10,126 bases of DNA from Candidatus Zhuqueibacterota bacterium. Its GTDB lineage: Bacteria > Zhuqueibacterota > Zhuqueibacteria > Residuimicrobiales > Krinioviventaceae. The position numbers and the translations under genes are program-made. The DNA lies in NCBI GenBank assembly GCA_003854995.1, contig RQOI01000001.1, forward strand, positions 1-10,126, given 5' to 3'. How positions within the stretch are numbered: position 1 is the first letter of the stretch; the number at the start of each line of letters is the position of its first letter. Under the pieces are notes generated by a model. It saw nothing but the letters and a program-made list of their open reading frames with translations, ran no database searches and was not told the origin of the DNA. This document shows positions 1-6,260 of this stretch, one piece after another.

Positions 1-1
1 C

Positions 2-700
2 CTCTGACTCCCCGTTCGAGCCGGGTTCGGGCAGGGTCCAATAGGCACTTTCGTGACATCTATTTTCTTTGTAGAGCAACGTGTGCGCCTCGCCCAGCTT
101 GCGAATATTTTTGAAAATGGTCATCGGCGCCGAGATGTAGCCGAAGGTCAGATAGTCGTTGAGGGCGGCCAAATCCAATTCGCGCGCCACGCTGTCCATT
201 GCCAGGATAGCTTTGATCTCAGAGGCAAAGACAAAGCGGTCGCCATCGTGATAATAATAGAGCGGCTTTTTACCAACCCGGTCGCGGGCGAGCAGGAGCT
301 GCCGCTGGCGCTTGTCCCAAATGGCAAACGCAAACATGCCCTGAAAATGCCGCACGCACTCTTGCCCGTATTTCGCATAGGCGGCCAGAATGACCTCTGT
401 ATCGGACCGGGTTGTGAATCGAAATCCCTCGCTCTGCAGCTGCGCCCGCAATTCCTGAAAGTTATAAATTTCGCCATTAAAAGAGACGACATAGCGTCCC
501 AGCCAGTCCTGCATGGGTTGTGCGCCGGTGTTCAGGTCGATGATGCTCAGGCGTCGATGTCCGAGTGCCATATGCTCATCAACGTAGGCGCCAGAGCCAT
601 CGGGTCCACGATGTCTGAGCAATTCTCCCATTCGGTCGAGCAGAGTTCGGCACTCATATTCATCCTTGCCGATGGAGGTAAAGCCATAGATTCCGCACAT
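2..700 (-). CDS. asnB: Asparagine synthase-like glutamine amidotransferase (C-terminus beyond window)
   Basis: The first 233 residues are visible; family members run to about 600-650, so the ATP-dependent synthetase half lies beyond the left edge. After removal of Met, Cys2 in MCGIYGF is the N-terminal nucleophile of class II glutamine amidotransferases, which release ammonia from glutamine. Other family motifs are RHRGPDGSG (29-37), GHRRLSIIDL (47-56, with R49), NGEIYNF (75-81) and RSDTEVIL (98-105, with D100). The start at 700 is fixed by the Cys2 requirement. It lies 12 bases after the stop of the GT4-deacetylase gene, with an AGGG/GAGA-type ribosome site in between. In polysaccharide loci such enzymes usually amidate a carboxylate on a sugar or precursor rather than making bulk asparagine. 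The true acceptor cannot be read from this fragment. Confidence 0.93.
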   Translation of the reverse strand, partial: MCGIYGFTSIGKDEYECRTLLDRMGELLRHRGPDGSGAYVDEHMALGHRRLSIIDLNTGAQPMQDWLGRYVVSFNGEIYNFQELRAQLQSEGFRFTTRSDTEVILAAYAKYGQECVRHFQGMFAFAIWDKRQRQLLLARDRVGKKPLYYYHDGDRFVFASEIKAILAMDSVARELDLAALNDYLTFGYISAPMTIFKNIRKLGEAHTLLYKENRCHESAYWTLPEPGSNGESE

Positions 701-712
701 GCGTTTCTCGCC

Positions 713-2890
713 CTATCGATGCAAAATATCCGCTAGGCCATTCATCTCTATGAGCGCTTTTGGCCGCGAGAATACAAGATCCTGCGTGAGATAGCCGGCG
801 TCTTTTCTCTTCAGCGCATAGGGATTGGCATTTTCGTGGTTCGAGCCTTCGATTGTCGTAAAAGCCACATGGTATCCGACCCGCTTGCTCAACTCCTGGC
901 ACGCATCATTGAATCGTCCCCAGGGATAGGCGAGCGATGTCACTTGAATATTGAGCGTCTCTTCTATCAGATCTTTCGAATTGACAACCTCATATTCAAG
1001 CTCTTTTGGCTGCAGGCAATCCAGATAAAGGTGCTGCATTGAATGCGAACCGACCGTCAGCAGACCGCTATTGAGCATGATTTGCATCTCTTCAGGCGTC
1101 GCCAATTTCATATCGTCGGATATGATCAAACCATTGGTTCGCCGCCGCAGATCATCGACCACCCGGTCGCGAAAATCGGCGTCCTTGAGGTTGAGATCGC
1201 GGAACAGCTGCTTCAAAAGGCCGTTGATATCAAGGCTATGCGCATAACCATTCTTTGAAAAGAACCATTCATAGCTTTTGCTGAAATCCATCCATCCTTC
1301 AGCATCCTGATGGAACAGCGCATGCACATATTTGAAAACATCGTTGCACCAGATGCCCTGGCGCTCGATAAATGGTTTGGCCACCAGAAAGATGAAAAAA
1401 GGCACGCGCTGATCGCGCAAAAACGGAAACGCATAGTCGACTACATCCTTATAGCCATCGTCAAAAGTGATGGAAAAGAGAGGCTCATCAAAGCCATAGC
1501 GACTGCCGAGGCGATCGGCCATTTCTTCAGCGCCAATGGGCCTGGCATTTTCCAGCAGGAACAGCACCTCTCTCTCGAAGGTCTCGCGCGGAATGGCCTG
1601 GCTTGGCTGCAGGACCTGAAACCAGCGATCAAACGGGACCACCTGATGCGATGTCAGAACGTGCAAACCCGGTTTGATGCGCTGCTTTCTGCTATGGACG
1701 AATGGGCAGACCGCCTGCAGTGCGACATTTTTCGCCTTTGCCTTCAGCAGGCTTTCCTTTTTCAAAGAGTGGGAATAAGACGAGCTGTAGAGATGGGCAT
1801 AGGCATATATAGTCTGGCGGACGTTATGCCGGCTCTCGATGGCCTGGCGTCCGTTTGCGCCGAGCTGGGCCGCCAGCTTTTCATCATTCAACAAAAGATC
1901 AATCGCATGTGCCAGTTTTTCCGGCGACTTGCAGGGCACGAGCAAGCCGTTCCAGCCATCTTCAATGATATAGGGGGTTCCGCCGACTCGAGTGGCGACA
2001 ACGGGCTTTGCCATGGCCATAGCTTCGAGCAGTGTGTTGCTCATGCCCTCGTAGAGAGATGAATTGACGTAAATATCCATAGCCTGCAGGACGCACTGTA
2101 TATCCTTTCGCTTGCCCAGAAAAGTGACGTGCTCCTTGACGCCGAGTTTGGCCGCAAACAGCTGCAGCGATTCAATGTCGTCGCCATAACCGACCATTGC
2201 CAGATGAAGATGAGGATGCTGCCGCATCAGTGAATGGAAGGCCAGGATGAGAGTCTTCAAGTCTTTCACCGGCCGGATCAAGCCCACGACCGTGCCGATG
2301 ATGATCTTGTCCATGGGCAGCCCGATAGTCATGCGGCACTCGGTTTTACTGACATCGAGCCGGAATGAACTCAAATCGATCCCGTTTTCAATTGCGGCGA
2401 TCCTCCACGGCGACAGGACATTCTGCTTTTTCCAGTCTTCTGCGATGTCTTTTGACACGGTCGTCATCCTGTCACAGAGAGCAAAAAGCATCTTGTTCAT
2501 GAGCACCCGTTTTTTGCTGAAAAGGATCTCTTCGCTCTCTCTGCCGTGCTCGCCATGAATCACGACCGGGACGCCAGCCAGCTTGGCGGCCAAAACCGAG
2601 TATAAGAATGTGCCCCAATTATGAGAATGCAGAATATGATAATCTTGTTTTTTCAGTATCGAACGCAAACGAAAGATGAGTCTGCAGTCAAAGCCGGCTC
2701 TGCGATCGAGCTTTACTATTTTGATATTATCGGGTATGGCGGGTAAAAAATCCTCGTGACATTTGAAACAGATGATGGTGACCTCAAATCCCTGCTTGCT
2801 GAGCAAAATGGACTGCCGAAGAACGCCGAGTTCCAGCCCGCCGATCCCCAAGTAATTCAACACATGCGCAATTCTGAAATTGTCCTTCAT
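713..2890 (-). CDS. Fusion: GT4 glycosyltransferase + NodB polysaccharide deacetylase
   Basis: A 725-residue protein with two enzymatic halves. Residues 1-370 form a GT-B fold GT4 transferase: an N-terminal Rossmann start (RIAHVLNYLGIGGLE), HGEHGR at 112-117, ENGID at 168-172, R206/K209 for nucleotide-sugar phosphates, and the EX7E motif E281...E289. A basic linker follows (about 371-405). Residues about 406-725 form a NodB carbohydrate esterase 4 domain: TFDDG (475-479, metal and base aspartates D477/D478), HSMQH (616-620, metal histidines) and AYPWGR (654-659). Both active sites look intact. The probable role is to add a sugar in the cytoplasm and to remove N-acetyl from an amino sugar; no signal peptide is evident, so the deacetylase probably acts inside the cell. 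The first half resembles the PEP-CTERM/exosortase-associated sugar transferase family. The start overlaps the GNAT-C stop (ATGA) and has a GAGGA ribosome site 7 bases upstream. Substrates are unknown. Confidence 0.92.
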   Translation of the reverse strand: MKDNFRIAHVLNYLGIGGLELGVLRQSILLSKQGFEVTIICFKCHEDFLPAIPDNIKIVKLDRRAGFDCRLIFRLRSILKKQDYHILHSHNWGTFLYSVLAAKLAGVPVVIHGEHGRESEEILFSKKRVLMNKMLFALCDRMTTVSKDIAEDWKKQNVLSPWRIAAIENGIDLSSFRLDVSKTECRMTIGLPMDKIIIGTVVGLIRPVKDLKTLILAFHSLMRQHPHLHLAMVGYGDDIESLQLFAAKLGVKEHVTFLGKRKDIQCVLQAMDIYVNSSLYEGMSNTLLEAMAMAKPVVATRVGGTPYIIEDGWNGLLVPCKSPEKLAHAIDLLLNDEKLAAQLGANGRQAIESRHNVRQTIYAYAHLYSSSYSHSLKKESLLKAKAKNVALQAVCPFVHSRKQRIKPGLHVLTSHQVVPFDRWFQVLQPSQAIPRETFEREVLFLLENARPIGAEEMADRLGSRYGFDEPLFSITFDDGYKDVVDYAFPFLRDQRVPFFIFLVAKPFIERQGIWCNDVFKYVHALFHQDAEGWMDFSKSYEWFFSKNGYAHSLDINGLLKQLFRDLNLKDADFRDRVVDDLRRRTNGLIISDDMKLATPEEMQIMLNSGLLTVGSHSMQHLYLDCLQPKELEYEVVNSKDLIEETLNIQVTSLAYPWGRFNDACQELSKRVGYHVAFTTIEGSNHENANPYALKRKDAGYLTQDLVFSRPKALIEMNGLADILHR

Positions 2891-4023
2891 GCACGCTTCC
2901 TCGCAGTAGAAAGCCGGATGTCAGGCGTTCTTTCCTTCAACCCGGCCAAAAATGGCAGCAGCTTTGATTTGACCATATAGGCAGTTCTCGCCCGCCAGGT
3001 GCCCGAAAAAATAAAGATGAGGGACGCATCCTGGGAATCGGCAATGAATCGATTTTTATACGGATCATAGCCATCGTTCACATATAATTCTCGATGCTCA
3101 TCAAATAAATCCCGAATGAGCATCAGATTCACCAGATTGCCGGGCGAATTCTTGCCAAACTCTTCCAGATAGGCGGTATCAATGGCGTAATAGTTATTTC
3201 CCACTGTCAGGCCAAACAGATAGGCGACAGGCTTGCCATCAAAATGGAGCAGTGCCAGGTCAAGTTCACCTTTGCGATTGAATTCATGCGCGATCTGACG
3301 ATAAAATCCTTCAACATGCGCATTCGAGCTGATGGCCGAGTCCGCACCACTCTTCCAGCTTTTGCTGGCAATGCCGACGATCATGTCCATATATGATTCT
3401 AATTCATCCTCAGCAATCGTTTTGAGACGCGTGAACTCGACGGAATAGAGTTTTTGCGCCTGATTTCGTTTATTGTTAAAAGTATGTCGCAGTTTTTGGC
3501 CAAATCTTTTCAAATAATCGTCCCAGGTGCCCTGCAATTTGATGATCGGAATCTGATAGGGCTCGAGCATGTACTGATTCTTGCCCGTCCTCAGCCATTC
3601 ACTCAAGACTGAGAATTGCTCCGCTGCCTTTGGGATACCCTTCAAGGCAATGACATCCCATTTATGGTGCAATCGCTTTGTGATATAATCCATCAGCGCT
3701 GGCACAACCTCCTGCACCTGCTCTGACACGATGAAAGTGCCGACGCCAAAGTTATAGCCGGCAAAATCGATCCTCTTGACCGCGATTTTTCCAAGCGTTC
3801 CTCGCCAGACATAAAGAGGGACGAAACCGACGGGCTTTTCATCATGATAGATGAAAAAAACAAGCGGCGTACCCGAAAATGAGTACCATTGATACCAGCT
3901 GGTCGTCCATTCAAAAGAGGTAAACGCTGAGCCGGTGCGGCATTCACTGTTCAGCTCATTCCAAATATCTCGATAGTCCATGAGCTGTTGCAGATCGGTA
4001 ATTTCTCGAATCTCTATTTTCAT
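2887..4023 (-). CDS. BioF2/Fem-like GNAT acyltransferase (GNAT-C)
   Basis: A 378-residue protein of the BioF2-like/CelD GNAT family (Pfam Acetyltransf_6), in the same fold superfamily as FemABX aminoacyl-tRNA-dependent ligases. Visible hallmarks are the FxSFEWTTSWYQWY segment (34-47), a central LRHTFNNKRNQAQK basic helix (178-191), an SW pair at 222-223, and the second GNAT lobe: DGKPVAYLFGLTVGNNYYAI (262-281), NSPGNLVN (292-299) and YDPYKNRF (319-326). An open frame extends upstream to 4206 into the cysteine synthase gene. I chose 4023 because an AAGGGA ribosome site sits just before it and the family similarity begins there. It starts 10 bases after the cysteine synthase stop and its own stop overlaps the GT4-deacetylase start. 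It could transfer an acetyl, another acyl, or an aminoacyl group; the donor is not determined by sequence. It is the nearest downstream GNAT to the tRNA-Cys/cysteine synthase pair. Confidence 0.88.
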   Translation of the reverse strand: MKIEIREITDLQQLMDYRDIWNELNSECRTGSAFTSFEWTTSWYQWYSFSGTPLVFFIYHDEKPVGFVPLYVWRGTLGKIAVKRIDFAGYNFGVGTFIVSEQVQEVVPALMDYITKRLHHKWDVIALKGIPKAAEQFSVLSEWLRTGKNQYMLEPYQIPIIKLQGTWDDYLKRFGQKLRHTFNNKRNQAQKLYSVEFTRLKTIAEDELESYMDMIVGIASKSWKSGADSAISSNAHVEGFYRQIAHEFNRKGELDLALLHFDGKPVAYLFGLTVGNNYYAIDTAYLEEFGKNSPGNLVNLMLIRDLFDEHRELYVNDGYDPYKNRFIADSQDASLIFIFSGTWRARTAYMVKSKLLPFLAGLKERTPDIRLSTARKRA

Positions 4024-4033
4024 CCGAATCCCT

Positions 4034-4927
4034 TCAAAGCAGGCTGGTGCTGAAATATCTCTCCGCCCGGTCCACCAACACAGTGACGATATTTTTATCA
4101 GAACGTGCCAGTTTTTTCGCCGCCCATACGTTAGCCCCCGACGAGGTGCCGACCAGCAATCCTTCTTTTTTTGCCAACATTCTTGTGGTCCTGATCGCAT
4201 CGTCATCCGTAACCGTGATCACATCATCGATCAAAGAAACATCCAGCACCGACGGAATGAAGCCGTCTCCGATGCCCTGAATTTGATGCAGGCCAGGCTC
4301 CCGACCGAGAAGTGCAGCGCAATTTTCAGGCTCCACGGCGATGACCTTGATGTCGGGATTTTGCTCCTTCAGAAATCTGCCAACTCCTCCAATGGTGCCG
4401 CCACTGCCCACGCCGGCGACAAACGCGTCGATGCGCCCGTCCAGTTGCGTCCAGATTTCCCGCGCGGTCGTCAAGTAATGGATCTCCGGGTTTCTTGGAT
4501 TTTCAAACTGTTGCGGCACAAAAATAGAGCTGTCCGTTTCTTGCAGCTCTTTGATCTTGTTGATGCTGCCCTGCATATTGTCTTTAGTGGGCGTATGGAT
4601 GATTTCACCGCCAAAAGCCCGGATGATCTTTTTTCTCTCCTCACTCATGTTTTCCGGCATCACGATGATGACGCGATAGCCCTTTTGGACGCCTACCAGA
4701 GCCAGGCCGATTCCAGTGTTCCCCGAGCTTGGTTCGGCAATGATAGAGTCCTTTGTCAACATCCCATCCCGTTCCGCCCCTTCGATCAGGTATTTGGCGA
4801 CTCTGTCCTTGATGCTGCCACCAGGATTCAGAAATTCTGCCTTGGCAAAAATATTGTGTACGGAACTGCTCTGCAGCTTCACCATCGGCGTGTTGCCGAT
4901 GGCGTCGAGTACTCTAATTGTGTGCAT
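4034..4927 (-). CDS. cysK: Cysteine synthase (O-acetylserine sulfhydrylase), CysK type
   Basis: A 297-residue fold-type II PLP enzyme, close to the usual length of about 300. It makes cysteine from O-acetylserine and sulfide in the cytoplasm. Motifs: IGNTPMVKL (10-18), PLP lysine K40 in GGSIKDR (36-42), the substrate loop EPSSGNTG (65-72), MPENMSEERK (90-99), PQQFENPRNPEIHY (138-151), the PLP phosphate loop GSGGT (174-178), IQGIGDGFIP, and GLLVGTSSGAN near the end. The C-terminal DRAERYFST has Arg where CysK has Ser; this variant also occurs in CysM-type members and does not argue for inactivity. The frame stays open upstream to an ATG at 4981, but that lies inside the tRNA gene, so 4927 is the sensible start, although its ribosome site is weak. 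The gene follows the tRNA-Cys 3' end by 25 bases, suggesting a dedicated cysteine supply for this locus. A related use of another nucleophile cannot be excluded. Confidence 0.93.
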   Translation of the reverse strand: MHTIRVLDAIGNTPMVKLQSSSVHNIFAKAEFLNPGGSIKDRVAKYLIEGAERDGMLTKDSIIAEPSSGNTGIGLALVGVQKGYRVIIVMPENMSEERKKIIRAFGGEIIHTPTKDNMQGSINKIKELQETDSSIFVPQQFENPRNPEIHYLTTAREIWTQLDGRIDAFVAGVGSGGTIGGVGRFLKEQNPDIKVIAVEPENCAALLGREPGLHQIQGIGDGFIPSVLDVSLIDDVITVTDDDAIRTTRMLAKKEGLLVGTSSGANVWAAKKLARSDKNIVTVLVDRAERYFSTSLL

Positions 4928-4952
4928 GATGATTTTTCTGCTGTTAGAATAG

Positions 4953-5023
4953 AGGCGGCAACTGGAGTCGAACCAGTCCATACGGCTTTGCGAGCCGCAG
5001 CCTTACCACTTGGCTATGCCGCC
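4953..5023 (-). tRNA. tRNA-Cys (GCA) with C33, embedded in the operon
   Basis: 71 nucleotides without encoded CCA fold into a full cloverleaf. The acceptor stem GGCGGCA/TGCCGCC has 7 of 7 pairs, the D stem GCC/GGC has 3, the anticodon stem GCGGC/GCCGT has 5 including one G-U, and the T stem ACGGG-type arm ACTGG/CCAGT has 5 with loop TTCGACT. The variable loop is 4 bases (ATGG), as in E. coli tRNA-Cys. The anticodon GCA is at 4991-4989. Known CysRS recognition features are present: U73 (4953), the GCA anticodon, the G15/G48 pair and the A13/A22 mismatch. The odd base is C at position 33 (4992) where U33 is almost universal; U33 makes the U-turn needed for codon reading. After U73 the transcript reads CTA, so CCA must be added enzymatically. 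The 5' G1 is also the last base of GNAT-B's TAG stop. A non-translational cysteine donor is suspected; a weakly translating or degenerate tRNA is the alternative. Confidence 0.93.
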
Positions 5024-6213
5024 TAATCTTGTTTTTTCATCTGTTCCGCAACAGATGGCTTTTTTTTGATCATTGCCTTGCCGATCATTTTGGCTGAGCG
5101 CCACATTCGAGCAGTCCAATAGGCTGCTTTTCCCACAAGACCATGCTCAAAGATCACAATGGAGTGGAGCGTCGTCGCCGCGTTGGCGAACTTGAACTTG
5201 TAGGACTCTTCTCCTCGAAGCATGCTAAAGGTATCGCCGTTTCTCGAGATGCAGTATAAAACTACGTAAAAAAGATGCACAATGCCGATGCTAAATTTAG
5301 AAAATTGTGGATCCCATCCATTTTGATAAAAAAAATAGTGGCCGCGAAAATGAAAGACGAGAATGATGGAGACGATCTTGTCATCCACCTGCGCGAGCGC
5401 AAAAAAACCATCATCGCTACCTGCCACGGCGTTTAAGTTGCGATGAAAATCTCTGCGAAAATCGTTATTGAATGTGCTCGCTCTGTGCTCCATACTGTCC
5501 CATCGCGCTGCATGCAGCCGAAACAGGGTGTCGACCAATTCATCGTTCTTGTTGAATTCGACAATGCTGAATTCGACACGACTGTATTCCTTGCGCAACT
5601 GCTTTTCTCTTCGCTTCAGGTTGTAGCGAGTGTTAGAGCTCAATTGGCCAATGAGTTCATTTTCACTGCGGGGCAGGGCAATTTCCGGGCACTTGTTGGC
5701 AATGGAGGCCAGAAAATGCCAACGCCGTTTTGCCAATTCAGGAAAGCCGTATCGATGTAGAATCGAGTCGCGGGAAAAGCCGGACAGCGCGATGGTCGAA
5801 AATGCCATGTTGGCGAATTCATCAAGAAAGAGCTGCACGCATTTGTCTTCGTGCCCGGGCTTGACGATGAAATCGAGATAATCGCTCGCAACATCTTCAC
5901 CGAGAAATTTTATCTTCCATATCGGAATTCCCAGACATGACCGCCGAACTGCATAAAATGGGGCTATTGCGACCAGATCCACGTCATCTTTAACTGCTAA
6001 AATGACAAGCTTATTATCATCACTTTTGATGCTCAACCAATAGGAGTAAAGCCATTCCCATTTGAGAAAAAAAGAGCGCGAGCAGGACTGCAGCAATAAT
6101 TTATTCCACTCTGTCTGCAGTGATGCAAACTCGGTTTCACTGATCGCTTTTAATTTATAATCGAGAGACATGTGCGTCATATTCTCCATTGCATGATTTG
6201 AGAGAAAAATCAT
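5023..6213 (-). CDS. BioF2/Fem-like GNAT acyltransferase (GNAT-B)
   Basis: Up to 396 residues, of the same BioF2-like/CelD GNAT family as GNAT-A and GNAT-C but clearly divergent from both. Hallmarks: SFFLKWEWLYSYW (47-59), SSNTRYNLKRREKQLRK (192-208, the LR/RR basic helix), HAARWDS (234-240), and the second lobe ending in MLRGEESYKFKFA (331-343), a typical glutamate-YK motif near the C-terminus. The lysine-rich tail is encoded by a run of eight A followed by a perfect 7-bp hairpin. The start is uncertain. ATG at 6213 has no visible ribosome site; in-frame ATGs at 6180 and 6171 follow a GGAG at poor spacings (3 and 12 bases), and the family similarity begins just after 6171. The TAG stop shares its G with nucleotide 1 of the tRNA-Cys. 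Adjacency to that tRNA makes it one candidate user of Cys-tRNA; ordinary acyl-CoA transfer remains possible. Confidence 0.88.
   Translation of the reverse strand: MIFLSNHAMENMTHMSLDYKLKAISETEFASLQTEWNKLLLQSCSRSFFLKWEWLYSYWLSIKSDDNKLVILAVKDDVDLVAIAPFYAVRRSCLGIPIWKIKFLGEDVASDYLDFIVKPGHEDKCVQLFLDEFANMAFSTIALSGFSRDSILHRYGFPELAKRRWHFLASIANKCPEIALPRSENELIGQLSSNTRYNLKRREKQLRKEYSRVEFSIVEFNKNDELVDTLFRLHAARWDSMEHRASTFNNDFRRDFHRNLNAVAGSDDGFFALAQVDDKIVSIILVFHFRGHYFFYQNGWDPQFSKFSIGIVHLFYVVLYCISRNGDTFSMLRGEESYKFKFANAATTLHSIVIFEHGLVGKAAYWTARMWRSAKMIGKAMIKKKPSVAEQMKKQD
5039..5067 (+). terminator. Hairpin with T8 tract (possible plus-strand terminator)
   Basis: On the plus strand ATCTGTT (5039-5045) and AACAGAT (5050-5056) form a perfect 7-bp stem with a CCGC loop. 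GGC and eight T (5060-5067) follow, which is intrinsic-terminator geometry although the stem is AT-rich and weak. It lies within the 3' end of GNAT-B, antisense to the operon, just upstream of the tRNA in operon direction. It could stop antisense transcription. In the operon mRNA the same bases give an A8 tract followed by a hairpin. It may be coincidental, because the A tract simply encodes lysines. Confidence 0.3.
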
Positions 6214-6260
6214 AATGATTGGCAGCGCGAAGCGTGAAAAATGACAGAGTGGTAAAGTGC

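Noticed and set aside
53..736. 227-codon open frame on the plus strand
   Set aside because: It is antisense to the asparagine synthase-like gene, whose Cys2, RGPDG and NGEIYNF motifs prove the minus-strand frame is the real one.
1310..2062. 250-codon open frame on the plus strand
   Set aside because: It lies wholly antisense to the GT4-deacetylase gene, has no recognisable motif and no operon context; it is a shadow of that gene's codon use.
4043..4063. Arg in DRAERY of the cysteine synthase as a broken PLP site
   Set aside because: CysK has Ser here, but CysM-type enzymes carry DRGDRY, so Arg is a known variant and not a sign of inactivation.
4928..4981. Longer cysteine synthase beginning inside the tRNA
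   Set aside because: The extra 18 codons are just tRNA and spacer sequence read through; family similarity starts at the ATG at 4927.
4953..5023. tRNA as an attachment site of an integrated element
   Set aside because: No integrase, no direct repeat of the tRNA 3' end and no break in operon organisation are visible; the genes on both sides form one continuous transcription unit.
4953..5023. tRNA as a decayed pseudogene
   Set aside because: All stems pair fully, with no internal mismatch beyond the A13/A22 typical of tRNA-Cys, and identity bases are intact; decay would have hit stems as well as position 33.
3980..5026. 348-codon open frame on the plus strand
   Set aside because: It runs antisense through the cysteine synthase and across the tRNA; the minus-strand gene has all PLP motifs. 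No domain is recognisable in the plus-strand product.
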